Shown: one piece after another, positions 29,607 through 39,351 of the stretch
Numbering within the stretch: position 1 is the first letter of the stretch
How the letters are laid out: each line of letters starts with the position of its first letter
Assembly (NCBI GenBank): GCA_000961725.1
Contig: LADS01000052.1
Span: forward strand, 1-62,454
DNA: 62,454 nt
Reading direction: 5' to 3'
Source of the DNA: Desulfobulbaceae bacterium BRH_c16a
GTDB taxonomy: Bacteria > Desulfobacterota > Desulfobulbia > Desulfobulbales > Desulfocapsaceae
Notes under the pieces: model-generated
The model's database searches: none
What the model was told of the DNA's origin: nothing
What the model saw: the letters and a program-made list of their open reading frames with translations, nothing else
Program-made: the position numbers and the translations under genes

Positions 29607-30626
29607 ATGAACGATACCTTTCTCAAAGCATGCCGCGGTGAAAAAACAGCATATACCCCGATCTGGATGATGCGCCAGGCGGGACGCTACCTTCCGGAAT
29701 ACCAGAAGGTGCGGGGCAACGTTACCTTCCTGGAGCTGTGCAAATCGCCGGAACTCTGTGTCGAAGTCACCCTGCAGCCGGTGGATCTCCTCGGCATGGA
29801 TGCGGCCATCCTGTTTTCCGATATCCTTATTCTCATGGAAGCGATGGGTGCTCCCCTTGAATTTCATGAGGGGAGCGGGCCAATCTTCCGGCAGACCATC
29901 AGGGATCAGGCCGCCCTCGACCGGTTGATCGTTCCCGATGCCGACGAGGCTACTGGATTTGTCATGGAGACCATCCGTCTGCTCCGCCAGGAGCTGCAGG
30001 TTCCGCTGATCGGCTTTGCCGGGGCTCCGTTTACCTGTGCGACCTACCTGATCGAGGGCGGCTCTTCCAAGGTATTCTGGGAGACCAAGAAAATGATGTA
30101 TCGGGAGCCCGAGCTGTTCCACAATCTGATGAGCAAGATTACCGACAGCACCATCCTCTATCTCCAGGCCCAGGCGAGAGCCGGCGCCCAGGCGCTGCAG
30201 CTCTTCGATTCCTGGGCCGGCATTCTCGCCCCCTGCGATTTCGCCGAGTTTGCTTTGCCTTATGTGCAGAAAATTCTGGCCGCTCTCAAGCAATTCGATA
30301 TTCCCCTTATTTATTTCGCCAACAACGGCGCCACCCTGCTTGATCTTTCGGTTGCTTCGGGCGCCGACGTAATCGGCCTCGACTGGCGGATCCCCATCGG
30401 CGAAGCAATCAAGAAAGTCGGCAACAAGGCCGTTCAGGGCAACCTCGATCCCTTTGCCCTGCTGCTGCCGAAAGACCGGCTGCGGGAAAGAATCGGCCGA
30501 TTGCTGGAAGATGCCGGAAACGCGCACGGTCATATTTTCAATCTCGGCCACGGCATTCACCAGTTCACCCCGCCGGAGCAGGCAAAAATTGCCGTAGACG
30601 CGGTCCATGAACTGAGCAGCAGATAA
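29607..30626 (+). CDS. hemE: Uroporphyrinogen decarboxylase
   Basis: Converts uroporphyrinogen III to coproporphyrinogen III in the cytoplasm; 339 residues. The hallmark PIWMMRQAGRYLPEYQ is near the N-terminus; DAAILFSDILI carries the catalytic Asp; GFAGAPFTCATYLIEGG, LQLFDSWAGIL, GLDWRIPI, VQGNLDP and FNLGHGIHQFTPPE follow in the expected order. Full length with no lost residues. Coupled to ahbD upstream and an HD-domain gene downstream. Confidence 0.96.
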   Translation: MNDTFLKACRGEKTAYTPIWMMRQAGRYLPEYQKVRGNVTFLELCKSPELCVEVTLQPVDLLGMDAAILFSDILILMEAMGAPLEFHEGSGPIFRQTIRDQAALDRLIVPDADEATGFVMETIRLLRQELQVPLIGFAGAPFTCATYLIEGGSSKVFWETKKMMYREPELFHNLMSKITDSTILYLQAQARAGAQALQLFDSWAGILAPCDFAEFALPYVQKILAALKQFDIPLIYFANNGATLLDLSVASGADVIGLDWRIPIGEAIKKVGNKAVQGNLDPFALLLPKDRLRERIGRLLEDAGNAHGHIFNLGHGIHQFTPPEQAKIAVDAVHELSSR

Positions 30627-30665
30627 ACCAAGAACAAGGTGCCGTCGCCCTGTGCAGTAATAAGT

Positions 30666-31259
30666 ATGACAAAGCACATCCCGTCCATAAGTCAGTGTCT
30701 GGAGTTTTTCGATCGCTATGAAATGCTCGATAATATCCGAGCCCATTCCTTTGTAGTCGCTCGGGTCGCCGGGGCACTGGTCGACGGCCTGGGGAGAACC
30801 GGCAAGGCCCTCGATCCCTTGCCGGATCTCGCCGAAGTAACGGCAGGGGCACTGCTCCATGACATCGCCAAGACCCTCTGTCTGCACACCGCCTGCCACC
30901 ATGCCGAAGTAGGGCAACGGATCTGCATTGAACTGGGGTACCCTGAGCTCGGTGAGATCGTGGCCGAGCATGTGGTGCTGAAAAATTTCAGCGCCGAGTC
31001 GTATGCGCGAGGTCTGTTCGGAGCCAAGGAAATTGTCTTCTATGCCGATAAACGGGTGTGCCACGATCAGGTGGTGCCGCTGGCCCAAAGGCTTGACTAT
31101 ATCCTCGAAAGATACGGCGACAAGAACCCGATGAAAGAAAAATATATCAGACTGAACTTTCAACGGACCCTGGATTTCGAAAAATTCCTCTTCGGTTTTC
31201 TCGACTTCCCGCCGGAGGAAGTCCTGCTCCGCCTGTCCTGGGAGTCCCCGCCAACCTGA
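30666..31259 (+). CDS. HD-domain phosphohydrolase
   Basis: About 197 residues with an HD metal-binding fold: RAHSFVVARVAGALVDGL, ALLHDIAKTLCL and GEIVAEHVVL supply the His, His-Asp and later ligands. Such proteins usually hydrolyse nucleotides or phosphoesters; the substrate here is unknown. A GTG at 30639 adds nine residues and is an alternative start; neither has a strong ribosome-binding site. Being 12-40 bases behind hemE it is probably co-transcribed. Confidence 0.8.
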   Translation: MTKHIPSISQCLEFFDRYEMLDNIRAHSFVVARVAGALVDGLGRTGKALDPLPDLAEVTAGALLHDIAKTLCLHTACHHAEVGQRICIELGYPELGEIVAEHVVLKNFSAESYARGLFGAKEIVFYADKRVCHDQVVPLAQRLDYILERYGDKNPMKEKYIRLNFQRTLDFEKFLFGFLDFPPEEVLLRLSWESPPT

Positions 31260-31369
31260 ACCGGCCTGCATTACCTTCATGCATGGTGAAAAAGCAGGGA
31301 TCCGGAGATTCATTTTTTAGGGACATCGAAACCACAGCACAAAAAAATAATGATTTCGGTGCACAAGAC

Positions 31370-31400
31370 TTGACACTGGAGAGGTTTACTGGAATAACAT
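31370..31400 (+). promoter_or_regulatory. Possible sigma70 promoter for aapJQMP
   Basis: TTGACA (31370-31375) matches the -35 consensus exactly. TAACAT (31395-31400) is a fair -10 but the 19-base gap is long. It lies 99 bases before aapJ. Confidence 0.35.
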
Positions 31401-31498
31401 TACAGTAATAATAACCTCGTTCATCAATTTTCCTTATATGATGTACGAGGAGAGACCGAAACAATTACCGCGTATCATTCTACCAGGAGGCATGCTCA

Positions 31499-32518
31499 AT
31501 GAGACAGTTGCAAAAAGTTGTTCCAACCATGGTTGCAGCACTTTGTCTGACCGCAGGAGTGGCTACCGCCGGCACCCTAGATGACGTAAAAGCCAAAGGT
31601 TTTGTTCAGGCGGGAGTGAATGGCGATCTTTTCGGCTTCGGCAAACCGGACGAAAAGGGAGAATGGCAAGGCCTTGATGTCGATACCGCCCGTGCCGTCG
31701 CCGCCGCAGTTTTTGGCGATGCCCGGAAAGTAAAATACACTCCGCTGACCGCAAAAACCCGTTTTACTGCTCTCCAGTCGGGCGAAGTCGATGTTCTGAC
31801 CCGCAATGCCACTCAGACACTTACCCGCGACACCGATCTCGGTCTCGATTTCGTCCAGGTCAACTATTATGACGGCCAGGGTTTCCTCATCCCCAGCAAG
31901 CTTGGGGTGAAAAGCGCCAAAGATCTTGACGGCGCCACCGTCTGCGTCCTGCCCGGCACCACCACCGAGCAGAATGTTGCCGATTACTTCCGCGTCAACA
32001 ATATGAAAATGAGTCCGGTGGTCATAGAAAACAATGCAGAACTGGCTAAGGCTTTTTTTGCAGGCCGTTGTGATTGTCTGACCTCCGATGCCTCCCAGCT
32101 GGCCGGTATCCGTGCGGTTGCTCCCAATCCGGCCGACTACGAGATCCTTCCCGAAATTATTTCCAAGGAACCCCTGGCGCCGGCTGTCCGTCATGGCGAC
32201 AATCAGTGGAAAGACATCGTCAATTATTCGGTACTGGCAATGATCGAAGCCGAGGAACTGGGCATCACCACCAATAATGTCGACGATATGCTGACCAGCA
32301 CCGATCCCAGGATCCAGCGTTTCCTTGGCGTAACCCCGGGCAACGGCAAGGCCCTCGGACTTGAAGAGAAATGGGCCTACAATGTCGTCAAACAGGTCGG
32401 CAACTACAGTGAGGTTTTTGAAAGAAACGTCGGCGTCAACACTCCGCTGATGCTTAAACGTGGCCTTAACGCTTTGTGGACCAATGGCGGCCTGATGTAT
32501 TCGCCTCCTTTCAAGTAA
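31499..32518 (+). CDS. aapJ: General L-amino acid ABC transporter, substrate-binding protein
   Basis: A 339-residue periplasmic binding protein of the polar amino acid family (SBP_bac_3). Signal peptide residues 1-25 end at VATAGTLDDVKAKGFVQAGV. The body has NGDLFGFGKPDEKGEWQGLDVDTARAVAAAVFGD and SGEVDVLTRNATQTLTRDT, typical of AapJ, which captures a wide range of L-amino acids. Start set by AGGAGG nine bases upstream. First gene of a complete aapJQMP set. Confidence 0.95.
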   Translation: MRQLQKVVPTMVAALCLTAGVATAGTLDDVKAKGFVQAGVNGDLFGFGKPDEKGEWQGLDVDTARAVAAAVFGDARKVKYTPLTAKTRFTALQSGEVDVLTRNATQTLTRDTDLGLDFVQVNYYDGQGFLIPSKLGVKSAKDLDGATVCVLPGTTTEQNVADYFRVNNMKMSPVVIENNAELAKAFFAGRCDCLTSDASQLAGIRAVAPNPADYEILPEIISKEPLAPAVRHGDNQWKDIVNYSVLAMIEAEELGITTNNVDDMLTSTDPRIQRFLGVTPGNGKALGLEEKWAYNVVKQVGNYSEVFERNVGVNTPLMLKRGLNALWTNGGLMYSPPFK

Positions 32519-32588
32519 TCACGGCAAAGCAAGGACATGCCCGGATTGTTTGTTCTTTCCCGGGCGTGTCTCAAGTTTACAGGTAAAC

Positions 32589-33761
32589 ATGGACACGACA
32601 GCACCAGAGAAAATCCCCTTCCTGCGTGACCCGGCCAAGCTGGCGATTCTTTACCAGTTTCTTACTGTGGTTGGGGTCGGACTGCTGAGTTATTATCTGA
32701 TCGGCAACACCCTGGCCAACCTTGAACGTCAATCGATCTCGACCGGCTTCGGGTTTCTCGAAAGAGAAGCCGCCTTTGAAATCGGCGAAACCCTCATCCG
32801 GTATGGCGCCGCCGACTCCTATGGCCGAGCACTGACGGTTGGTTTCCTCAACACCCTGACGGTGGCCTTTATCGGTATCGTCCTGACTGTCCTGCTTGGA
32901 ACATTTCTCGGCATAGCACGACTTTCCTCAAACTGGCTGGTGGCTAAACTGTCTTCCTGGTATATCGAGTTTTTCCAGGATATTCCGATATTGCTCCAGC
33001 TGTTTTTCTGGTATGCCTTTTTCTACGAAATTCTACCGTCGCCGCGCGAGGCCCTCAACCTGATGCCGGGAGTCTTCGTCTGCAACCGAGGGCTGATCTT
33101 CGGTGTTCCCCATTGGCATGATGCATTCAAATATGCAGCTGCTGCCTTTATCGTCGCCTGGGTACTGATTTTTTTCATCCGCCGCTGGGCCGAGCAAAGA
33201 CAGGCCGCAACCGGCCGGATTTTTCCGCTCATCCGCTGCTCCCTTGCCCTGCTTATCGGCCTGCCCCTTCTGGCCTGGTGGCTGAGTGGCGCCCCAACAG
33301 CAATGAATGTGCCGCAACTCACCGGCTTCAACTTTAAAGGCGGCATCTCCATCAGCCCGGAATTTACCGCTTTACTCCTCGGTTTGGTGCTGTACACCGC
33401 GGCCTTTGTCGCCGAAGTCGTGCGGGCCGGCATCCAGTCGGTCGGCAAAGGACAGCGCGAAGCTGCCATGTCGATCGGGCTGAAACCGGCCCATGTTCTG
33501 AACCAGGTCATTCTCCCCCAGGCCTTGCGGGTTATCGTGCCGCCGCTGACCAGCCAGATGCTCAACCTGACAAAAAACAGCTCTCTGGCCGTGGCCATCG
33601 GCTACCCTGATTTTGTCTCTGTTGCCGGAACGACCATCAACCAGACCGGTCAGGCCATCGAAGGCGTTGCCCTTATCATGATCGTCTATCTCGTTTTCAG
33701 TCTTTCGACATCGGCCTTCATGAACTGGTACAATAAAAAAATCGCAATTGTTGAACGTTGA
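32589..33761 (+). CDS. aapQ: General L-amino acid ABC transporter, permease AapQ
   Basis: A 390-residue inner-membrane permease. It begins with a TM near residue 20-45, then the conserved FLNTLTVAFIGIVLTVLLGTFLGIARLS that starts the binding-protein-dependent permease domain. The EAA loop is VVRAGIQSVGKGQREAAMSIGLKP, which contacts the ATPase. The long N-terminal half and about eight TM helices are characteristic of AapQ rather than short HisQ-type permeases. ATG 32589 has AGG close upstream. The end overlaps the next gene only if that gene uses an upstream TTG. Confidence 0.94.
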   Translation: MDTTAPEKIPFLRDPAKLAILYQFLTVVGVGLLSYYLIGNTLANLERQSISTGFGFLEREAAFEIGETLIRYGAADSYGRALTVGFLNTLTVAFIGIVLTVLLGTFLGIARLSSNWLVAKLSSWYIEFFQDIPILLQLFFWYAFFYEILPSPREALNLMPGVFVCNRGLIFGVPHWHDAFKYAAAAFIVAWVLIFFIRRWAEQRQAATGRIFPLIRCSLALLIGLPLLAWWLSGAPTAMNVPQLTGFNFKGGISISPEFTALLLGLVLYTAAFVAEVVRAGIQSVGKGQREAAMSIGLKPAHVLNQVILPQALRVIVPPLTSQMLNLTKNSSLAVAIGYPDFVSVAGTTINQTGQAIEGVALIMIVYLVFSLSTSAFMNWYNKKIAIVER

Positions 33762-33769
33762 TCAAGCCT

Positions 33770-34864
33770 ATGGAACATACCCTGCCCCCCAAAGCAACGG
33801 TGGAGATCAGACCTCCGGTAACTGAAGTCGGTGTTATCGGCTGGATGAAAGCCAACCTGTTCAACGGCTGGTACAACTCCGCCCTTACCCTCCTTGTTCT
33901 CTACCTGCTCTGGCTGACCGTCCCGCCGTTTGTCGACTGGGCACTCATCAACAGTACCTGGATTGCAGGCAGTGACCAATGCAAGGCTTCCGATGGCGCC
34001 TGCTGGTCGGTAATCACTTACAATATCCGTTTTATCCTGTTCGGCTTCTATCCCCACGATCTGCAGTGGCGGCCGCTGCTGGCGATGGCTCTCCTGGTTG
34101 CCCTGCTCTATTACAGCCAGAACCGGAACCATTGGCATACATCGCTTGCTTACGCCTGGGTGATCGGGCTTTTCACCATGGGACTCCTGCTGAAAGGCGG
34201 GTTGTTCGGCCTTGAATCGGTGGAAAGCGACAATTGGGGAGGGCTGCCCCTTACCTTGCTGCTGTCGGTATTCGGTTTGACTGCCGCCTATCCGGTAGGG
34301 ATTATACTAGCCCTTGGCCGTCAATCTGAAATGCCGGTCATCAAATCCTTTTGCGTTGTCTATATCGAGCTGATCCGAGGCGTGCCCCTGATCAGTCTGC
34401 TGTTCATGTCCTCGGTGGTTTTCCCGTTGTTTCTGCCCGAAGGGGTGACGCTCAACAAGATTCTGCGTGCCCAGATTGCCATTATCCTCTTTACTGCAGC
34501 GTATATCGCCGAGGTTGTCCGCGGCGGGCTGCAGGGTATGAACAAGGGCCAATATGAAGCCGCCGAATCCCTCGGTCTCAATTATCTCCAGACCATGCGG
34601 CTGGTAATTCTTCCCCAGGCGTTGAAGATAGTCATTCCGCCGTCGGTGAGCATTCTCATCTCAGCGTTCAAGGATACCTCCCTGGTGGTCATCATCGCCC
34701 TCTATGACTTACTGAAAACCACCCAAACCACGCTTACCGACCCGAAATGGATGGGCTATTCGGCCGAAGCTTACATTTTCGTTGCCTTGATTTATTTTAT
34801 CTGCTGCTTCGCGATGTCCAATTACAGCAGAAGGCTGGAAAAAGAACTCGATACCGGCCTGTAG
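33770..34864 (+). CDS. aapM: General L-amino acid ABC transporter, permease AapM
   Basis: The second permease, 364 residues, partner of AapQ. After a first TM (about residues 35-52) comes a periplasmic loop, further helices and the permease core LPLTLLLSVFGLTAAYPVGIILALGRQS. The EAA loop is VVRGGLQGMNKGQYEAAESLGLNY. A TTG four codons earlier (33758) would overlap aapQ by four bases and cannot be excluded. The ATPase gene follows 46 bases later. Confidence 0.94.
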   Translation: MEHTLPPKATVEIRPPVTEVGVIGWMKANLFNGWYNSALTLLVLYLLWLTVPPFVDWALINSTWIAGSDQCKASDGACWSVITYNIRFILFGFYPHDLQWRPLLAMALLVALLYYSQNRNHWHTSLAYAWVIGLFTMGLLLKGGLFGLESVESDNWGGLPLTLLLSVFGLTAAYPVGIILALGRQSEMPVIKSFCVVYIELIRGVPLISLLFMSSVVFPLFLPEGVTLNKILRAQIAIILFTAAYIAEVVRGGLQGMNKGQYEAAESLGLNYLQTMRLVILPQALKIVIPPSVSILISAFKDTSLVVIIALYDLLKTTQTTLTDPKWMGYSAEAYIFVALIYFICCFAMSNYSRRLEKELDTGL

Positions 34865-34910
34865 TCATTACAGTTAGCTTAACCATGACCAGAAACCAGG
34901 AAAGAAACAG

Positions 34911-35681
34911 ATGAACGCGACAGAAACCGGACAAAAAGATACTCAAAAGACTCCGATTATCACCATCAAGGACATGCACAAGTGGTACGGAGAATTCCAT
35001 GTCCTGAAAAATATCAATCTGACAGTCAACAAAGGCGAACGTATCGTCATCTGCGGTCCATCCGGGTCCGGTAAATCAACGCTGATCCGGTGCATCAACC
35101 GGCTGGAGGAGCATCAACGCGGCAGCATCGTCGTTGACGGCATCGAGTTGACCAACGACCTCAAAAACATCGAGAAGATCCGCACTGAAGTCGGCATGGT
35201 GTTTCAGCATTTCAACCTGTTTCCCCATCTGACCATTATCGAAAACCTGACACTGGGACCGATCTGGGTGAGAAAAACGCCGAAAAAGGAAGCGGAAGAA
35301 ATCGCCATGTATTACCTGGAAAAGGTCCGCATTGCCGAGCAGGCCCACAAATTCCCCGGCCAACTCTCGGGCGGCCAGCAACAACGGGTCGCCATTGCCC
35401 GCAGCCTGTGCATGAAACCCTACGTCATGCTCTTTGACGAACCGACCTCGGCCCTTGACCCGGAGATGGTCAAGGAAGTTCTGGATGTCATGATCAGTCT
35501 GGCCCAGGACGGCATGACGATGATTGTGGTCAGCCATGAAATGGGTTTTGCCAAAAGTGTCGCACACCGGGTTTTATTTATGGATAGTGGTGAAATAATT
35601 GAAGAAAACGCCCCGGAAGAATTCTTCAACAATCCGCAGCACGAACGTACCAAACTCTTCCTGAGCCAGATTCTGGACTGA
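34911..35681 (+). CDS. aapP: General L-amino acid ABC transporter, ATPase AapP
   Basis: The 256-residue ATPase of the importer. Walker [11 protein letters not shown]-loop [18 protein letters not shown], signature [15 protein letters not shown], Walker [15 protein letters not shown] and switch VVSHEMGF are all present, and the end [19 protein letters not shown] is typical of the polar amino acid ATPases. It completes the four-gene operon; no regulator is attached. Confidence 0.96.
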   Translation: MNATETGQKDTQKTPIITIKDMHKWYGEFHVLKNINLTVNKGERIVICGPSGSGKSTLIRCINRLEEHQRGSIVVDGIELTNDLKNIEKIRTEVGMVFQHFNLFPHLTIIENLTLGPIWVRKTPKKEAEEIAMYYLEKVRIAEQAHKFPGQLSGGQQQRVAIARSLCMKPYVMLFDEPTSALDPEMVKEVLDVMISLAQDGMTMIVVSHEMGFAKSVAHRVLFMDSGEIIEENAPEEFFNNPQHERTKLFLSQILD

Positions 35682-35762
35682 AAAAATTCAAGTCAAAAAG
35701 CGGCTGCGACACAGGATATACAAACCTTGCATGCCGGCATCGGGGCATGGCCTCTTGAGGAA

Positions 35763-37610
35763 TCAAAGAGTAAAGAAAAAATTGATACACAACATCAGCA
35801 CACCGACATAGAGCACCGACATCCCGAATCCGACCCGCATATAATCTTTGGTCTTATATCCTCCGGGCCTCATGATCAGCGCATTCACCTGATGTGTCGG
35901 CAGGACAAAGGTGTTCGATGCCGATACCGCCACCACCAGGGCCGCCACCGCCGGATCGGCACCGATTGAAGCGGTCATATTCATGGCGAGAGGGATCATC
36001 AGCACCATTGCTCCAACGTTGGAGGCAACAAGAGAGAAAAAAGCGGTGAGAAGAGAAATGACCAGCATGAGCAGCAAGGGTTGCGGACTGCCGACCGCCG
36101 CCAGCACTTTAATGGCAATATAGGCAGCAGTCCCCGTTGTTTCGAAGGCGGTTCCTAAAGGAATGAGACCTGCGAGGAGAAACACCGTGCGCCAGTCGAC
36201 CGCTTCATAAGCCCGGTCGGCAGGGATGATCCGGGCAAGGATCATCCCGAGCGCGCCGGTGAGGAGGGCGATGGAGAGTTTGACCTGGAAAACGAGAGCC
36301 AGGGTCAGGGCCATCAGCAGGAAAAAAAGAGCGCACCTGGTGCGCTCGGGCCTCAACTCCTCCCCTTTGATGTCGTTCAGGAGAGCGATATCCATTTTGG
36401 CGGTCAGCAGTCTGAACTGTTTCCATCTCCCCTGCATGAGAATGGTATCGCCCTGTTGCAGCTCGGTGACATTGATTTTATCCATTATGATCCGGTCGCC
36501 CCTGACTATCGCCAGCGGATTGATCTGAAAAAGACGTCTGAACTGCAGTTCCTCCATGGTATGCTGGCTGAGATTGGAATGGGGAATGACAACCCCTTCG
36601 ACGACTCCCGACTCATCCGGGTAGTTCTCTGAGGCAAACACCTCATGTTCGGGTTTGATGATCCAGCCCTGCTCCTCGGCCAATCGGACGATATTTTTTT
36701 CCGAACTTATCACCCACAACGAATCACCCGCTTCGATCAGCGAATCCCTGGTCGGAGCCAACTCCTTCTCATAGCCTTCTTTCTTGGCAATACCGACCAC
36801 GGTAACATGATATTTCGGCCGGATTTCCAGTTCGCCGAGAGTGTTGTTGGGGAAAAAGGCCGGCACCGCCAGCTCGTAGCTTTTCCCCACTTCACCGCCA
36901 TAGATCTCCTGCAGGCGTTTATCCATGCAGTCTTCATCAAGACGGCAGACATCGGCAGGCAGGAGTCGTTTGCCGATAACGACAAAATAGACAATCGCGG
37001 CAAGCAGCAGGGCGAGGCCGATGGGGGTTACCGACAGCAGCTTGAAAGGCACAAACGGCTGGTTATTCACCATCGCCTGATTATTCTCCCACCATGTTTT
37101 CATAAGATCGTTCAGCATGATCAGCGGGCTCGACCCGACCAGGGTCAGACACCCGCCGATGATGGCACAAAACCCCATGGGCATGAGGATCTTGCTGGCG
37201 GAAAAGTTCAACTGACGACTGATCCGCAAAGCTGCCGGCATGAACAGCGCAGCCGACCCGATGTTCTGCATGAAACTGGATATTACAGCCACCGTCAGGG
37301 AGATAACCGACATGATCCTGTTTTCGCTGCGCCCGGCTATTTTTACGATCTGGGCTGCCACCAGATTCATTACCCCGGTCTTGTTCAAGCCGGCACCTAT
37401 GATCATGACTGCAATGATCGACACCACAGCATTGGAACTCAGTCCGGCGATCGCCTGTTCCGCCGTTAAAACCCCGGTCAGGGGCAGGAGGACCATCATC
37501 AGCAGTCCGACCAGATCGACGCGCAGCAGATCGGTGACAAAAAGAAAAATCGCCAGCCCAAGCAGAAAAAAGACTATCATCATGTCGGTGGTGATCACCA
37601 TGTTTTCCAT
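35763..37610 (-). CDS. SLC13/DASS-type transporter with TrkA-C domains
   Basis: A 615-residue inner-membrane carrier. About ten to twelve TM helices are split by a cytoplasmic insert (about residues 215-390) that looks like two RCK/TrkA-C domains (AVPAFFPNNTLGELEIRPKYHVTVVGIAKKEGYE..., VVEGVVIPHSNLSQHTMEELQFRR). The repeated motifs GSAALFMPAALRIS and FVLPTHQVNALIM fit the divalent anion/sodium symporter superfamily, including sulfate permease-like members; the substrate cannot be read from sequence. ATG 37610 was chosen because GGAG is six bases upstream; an ATG at 37622 would add four residues. It is convergent with aapP. Confidence 0.88.
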   Translation of the reverse strand: MENMVITTDMMIVFFLLGLAIFLFVTDLLRVDLVGLLMMVLLPLTGVLTAEQAIAGLSSNAVVSIIAVMIIGAGLNKTGVMNLVAAQIVKIAGRSENRIMSVISLTVAVISSFMQNIGSAALFMPAALRISRQLNFSASKILMPMGFCAIIGGCLTLVGSSPLIMLNDLMKTWWENNQAMVNNQPFVPFKLLSVTPIGLALLLAAIVYFVVIGKRLLPADVCRLDEDCMDKRLQEIYGGEVGKSYELAVPAFFPNNTLGELEIRPKYHVTVVGIAKKEGYEKELAPTRDSLIEAGDSLWVISSEKNIVRLAEEQGWIIKPEHEVFASENYPDESGVVEGVVIPHSNLSQHTMEELQFRRLFQINPLAIVRGDRIIMDKINVTELQQGDTILMQGRWKQFRLLTAKMDIALLNDIKGEELRPERTRCALFFLLMALTLALVFQVKLSIALLTGALGMILARIIPADRAYEAVDWRTVFLLAGLIPLGTAFETTGTAAYIAIKVLAAVGSPQPLLLMLVISLLTAFFSLVASNVGAMVLMIPLAMNMTASIGADPAVAALVVAVSASNTFVLPTHQVNALIMRPGGYKTKDYMRVGFGMSVLYVGVLMLCINFFFTL

Positions 37611-37655
37611 TAGTAACTCCATAGCAACGATGCTTAAAAACCTGCATGTTCCTTA

Positions 37656-38351
37656 TCAATCCATTCCGGCAAGATCCTTCAGGTCCTTTTCCACTCTTTC
37701 CAACCATTCCTGCTGAACCTCCGGGGCATAACGACCTGAAGTGGCTTCATCAAACTCGGTATGCTCCCTGAGCACGTCTTCCTCCGACTCTGCCAGCCAC
37801 TCTTCAATCTTTTGCAGCAATCGTTTTGCTGCGGCTTCAGCGCTGCTGTCAAACACTGCCAGCTGTGCCTGTTCCCTTTCGGCTTTGCCGGTCAAACGTC
37901 GTGCGGCAACTTCCATCAGGGCAAAGTGAATCTGTTCATGCTGCAGCACATAGGCAAATTTCTCCTTGGCCAGGGACGGATTCCACCAACTGTGCGCGGG
38001 AAGCAGCACCGCCTCGAAGGCAAGGTTTTTTACTAGAACACTGTACACCTGAATGCTGAGACCTTCATTCGGCGGGGAAAGTATGTACTGTGATCCGGGA
38101 GCGGCCCTAATGGCCACCGCCGAATAGGCGTTCACATGCTGTCCATGATCGTGCAGGTGGTCCGGCAGGTCTTTGGCCTGAAAATCGGCAACGTCAAGGT
38201 ACCGGTAGGAAACGACCGCTCCCGGCTGAATGGCGTCGCGGGGAAAACTCCGTGGCTTGCCGTAGTCCGGCAACCTGCTGCAACCGCCCAGCAGGATCAG
38301 GAAAATCAAAGCAAGGTGAGACGCGATCCTTCCAGCAACGGCAGAGATCAT
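37656..38351 (-). CDS. Lipoprotein with HExxH-type metallopeptidase-like motif
   Basis: A 231-residue probable lipoprotein: hydrophobic signal ALIFLILLGGC with a lipobox cysteine near residue 24. Its central region contains YVLQHEQIHFALMEVAARR, an HExxH motif as in zinc peptidases, flanked by WWNPSLAKEKFA. The C-terminal third is charged and helical, likely coiled coil. DUF922-like secreted Zn-protease proteins look similar, but family membership is not certain. It lies just upstream of the SLC13 gene on the same strand with a 45-base gap, so the two may be co-transcribed. Confidence 0.7.
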   Translation of the reverse strand: MISAVAGRIASHLALIFLILLGGCSRLPDYGKPRSFPRDAIQPGAVVSYRYLDVADFQAKDLPDHLHDHGQHVNAYSAVAIRAAPGSQYILSPPNEGLSIQVYSVLVKNLAFEAVLLPAHSWWNPSLAKEKFAYVLQHEQIHFALMEVAARRLTGKAEREQAQLAVFDSSAEAAAKRLLQKIEEWLAESEEDVLREHTEFDEATSGRYAPEVQQEWLERVEKDLKDLAGMD

Positions 38352-38787
38352 AAAACAATACCTTTTCTGCAGATCGTTATCGCATGCATGATCGGTAACA
38401 GGCTGCTTCGCCGACCCGATATTTTGAGCAGCACCGGAAAATGCCTCAAATTTGCCTCAACTTTCTTCCTCCAGACTGCGCCTGACAACATAACGAAACT
38501 ATACCCCATTCAATCGCTCCAGGCAAAATTTGTCATCGGTCCCACCTTTCTTCCATACGGAGCTCCTAGTAAATTTTTTTATACATCCAGCCTCTATCGA
38601 CAATATTTGTCACTGTAATTTTAGGCGCTCCAGCCAATAATTTTAATGTCAATCTATTTTTTCATCTACCTATTGTTTATTATTCAACAACATAGGAATA
38701 ATTCTTCTCAACAACTGAAGACGGTACAAATATTGCTATAATTAAAACAGTCATACTACCGCCAACCAACTTTTACCCGGTTTTACT
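38352..38787. promoter_or_regulatory. 436-base intergenic region upstream of pilin operon
   Basis: AT-rich, no gene recognised. Near its right end TATAAT (38737-38742) is a perfect -10 element; CTGAAG (38715-38720) sixteen bases upstream is a partial -35. This is the best candidate promoter for the minor pilin operon that starts at 38788, giving a 5' leader of about 40 bases. Confidence 0.45.
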
Positions 38788-39333
38788 ATGGACACCACTC
38801 GACCCATTAAAAGTGAGAAAATGAAACCCTCTACCGAGGGGTTTACCCTCATTGAGGTCATGATCGTTCTTACGATAATTGGAATTATAGCCGCAATTGC
38901 CGTCCCCAACTTTTTAACATGGGCTGAAAATAATCGTCTGCGGGCTGCTTCCCAGGAGCTTCTATCGGATATGCAGCACGCCAAGTCCGAAGCGATCAAG
39001 CGCAACAGGAATGTTGTCATAGTCTTTGCTCCGGTAGGCTGCGCCCCAACTGTCCCCACCCCCGGCGGCGGTTACACAATTTTTGTTGATGACGGCAGTG
39101 GAGCAGGCGGCGTCGCCAGAAATAATGTCCAGGATGGCACCGAGCCCGTATTGAGGCAGGTCGCCATGAGACAAGGCAGCGGTATTTGTGCAGTAACTGT
39201 TGCAGGCAACACTACGGGATTTATCCCGACCGGTCGCCCTATCGCCCTCAATAGCGGCTCGGTGACTCTGCAGAACGGCAATGGCCGAAGCTACACCCTG
39301 ACCCTCGGCATCGCCGGCAATCTTACTCTTTAA
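38788..39333 (+). CDS. fimT: Type IV minor pilin, FimT/GspH family
   Basis: A 181-residue prepilin. The type III signal is EGFTLIEVMIVLTIIGIIAA: cleavage after Gly, Glu at mature position 5, then the hydrophobic N-helix. The GspH/FimT body (AASQELLSDMQHAKSEAIKRNRNVVIVF) follows. The start at 38788 lacks a clear ribosome-binding site; ATG 38821, with a weak GTGAGA, would give a more usual short leader. It heads an operon of five pilus genes. Confidence 0.9.
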   Translation: MDTTRPIKSEKMKPSTEGFTLIEVMIVLTIIGIIAAIAVPNFLTWAENNRLRAASQELLSDMQHAKSEAIKRNRNVVIVFAPVGCAPTVPTPGGGYTIFVDDGSGAGGVARNNVQDGTEPVLRQVAMRQGSGICAVTVAGNTTGFIPTGRPIALNSGSVTLQNGNGRSYTLTLGIAGNLTL

Positions 39334-39351
39334 TTGAAGGGACCATACTCC

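Noticed and set aside
29550..31313. 587-codon minus-strand ORF opposite hemE and the HD gene
   Set aside because: The plus strand encodes complete, recognisable enzymes; the antisense frame has no family features.
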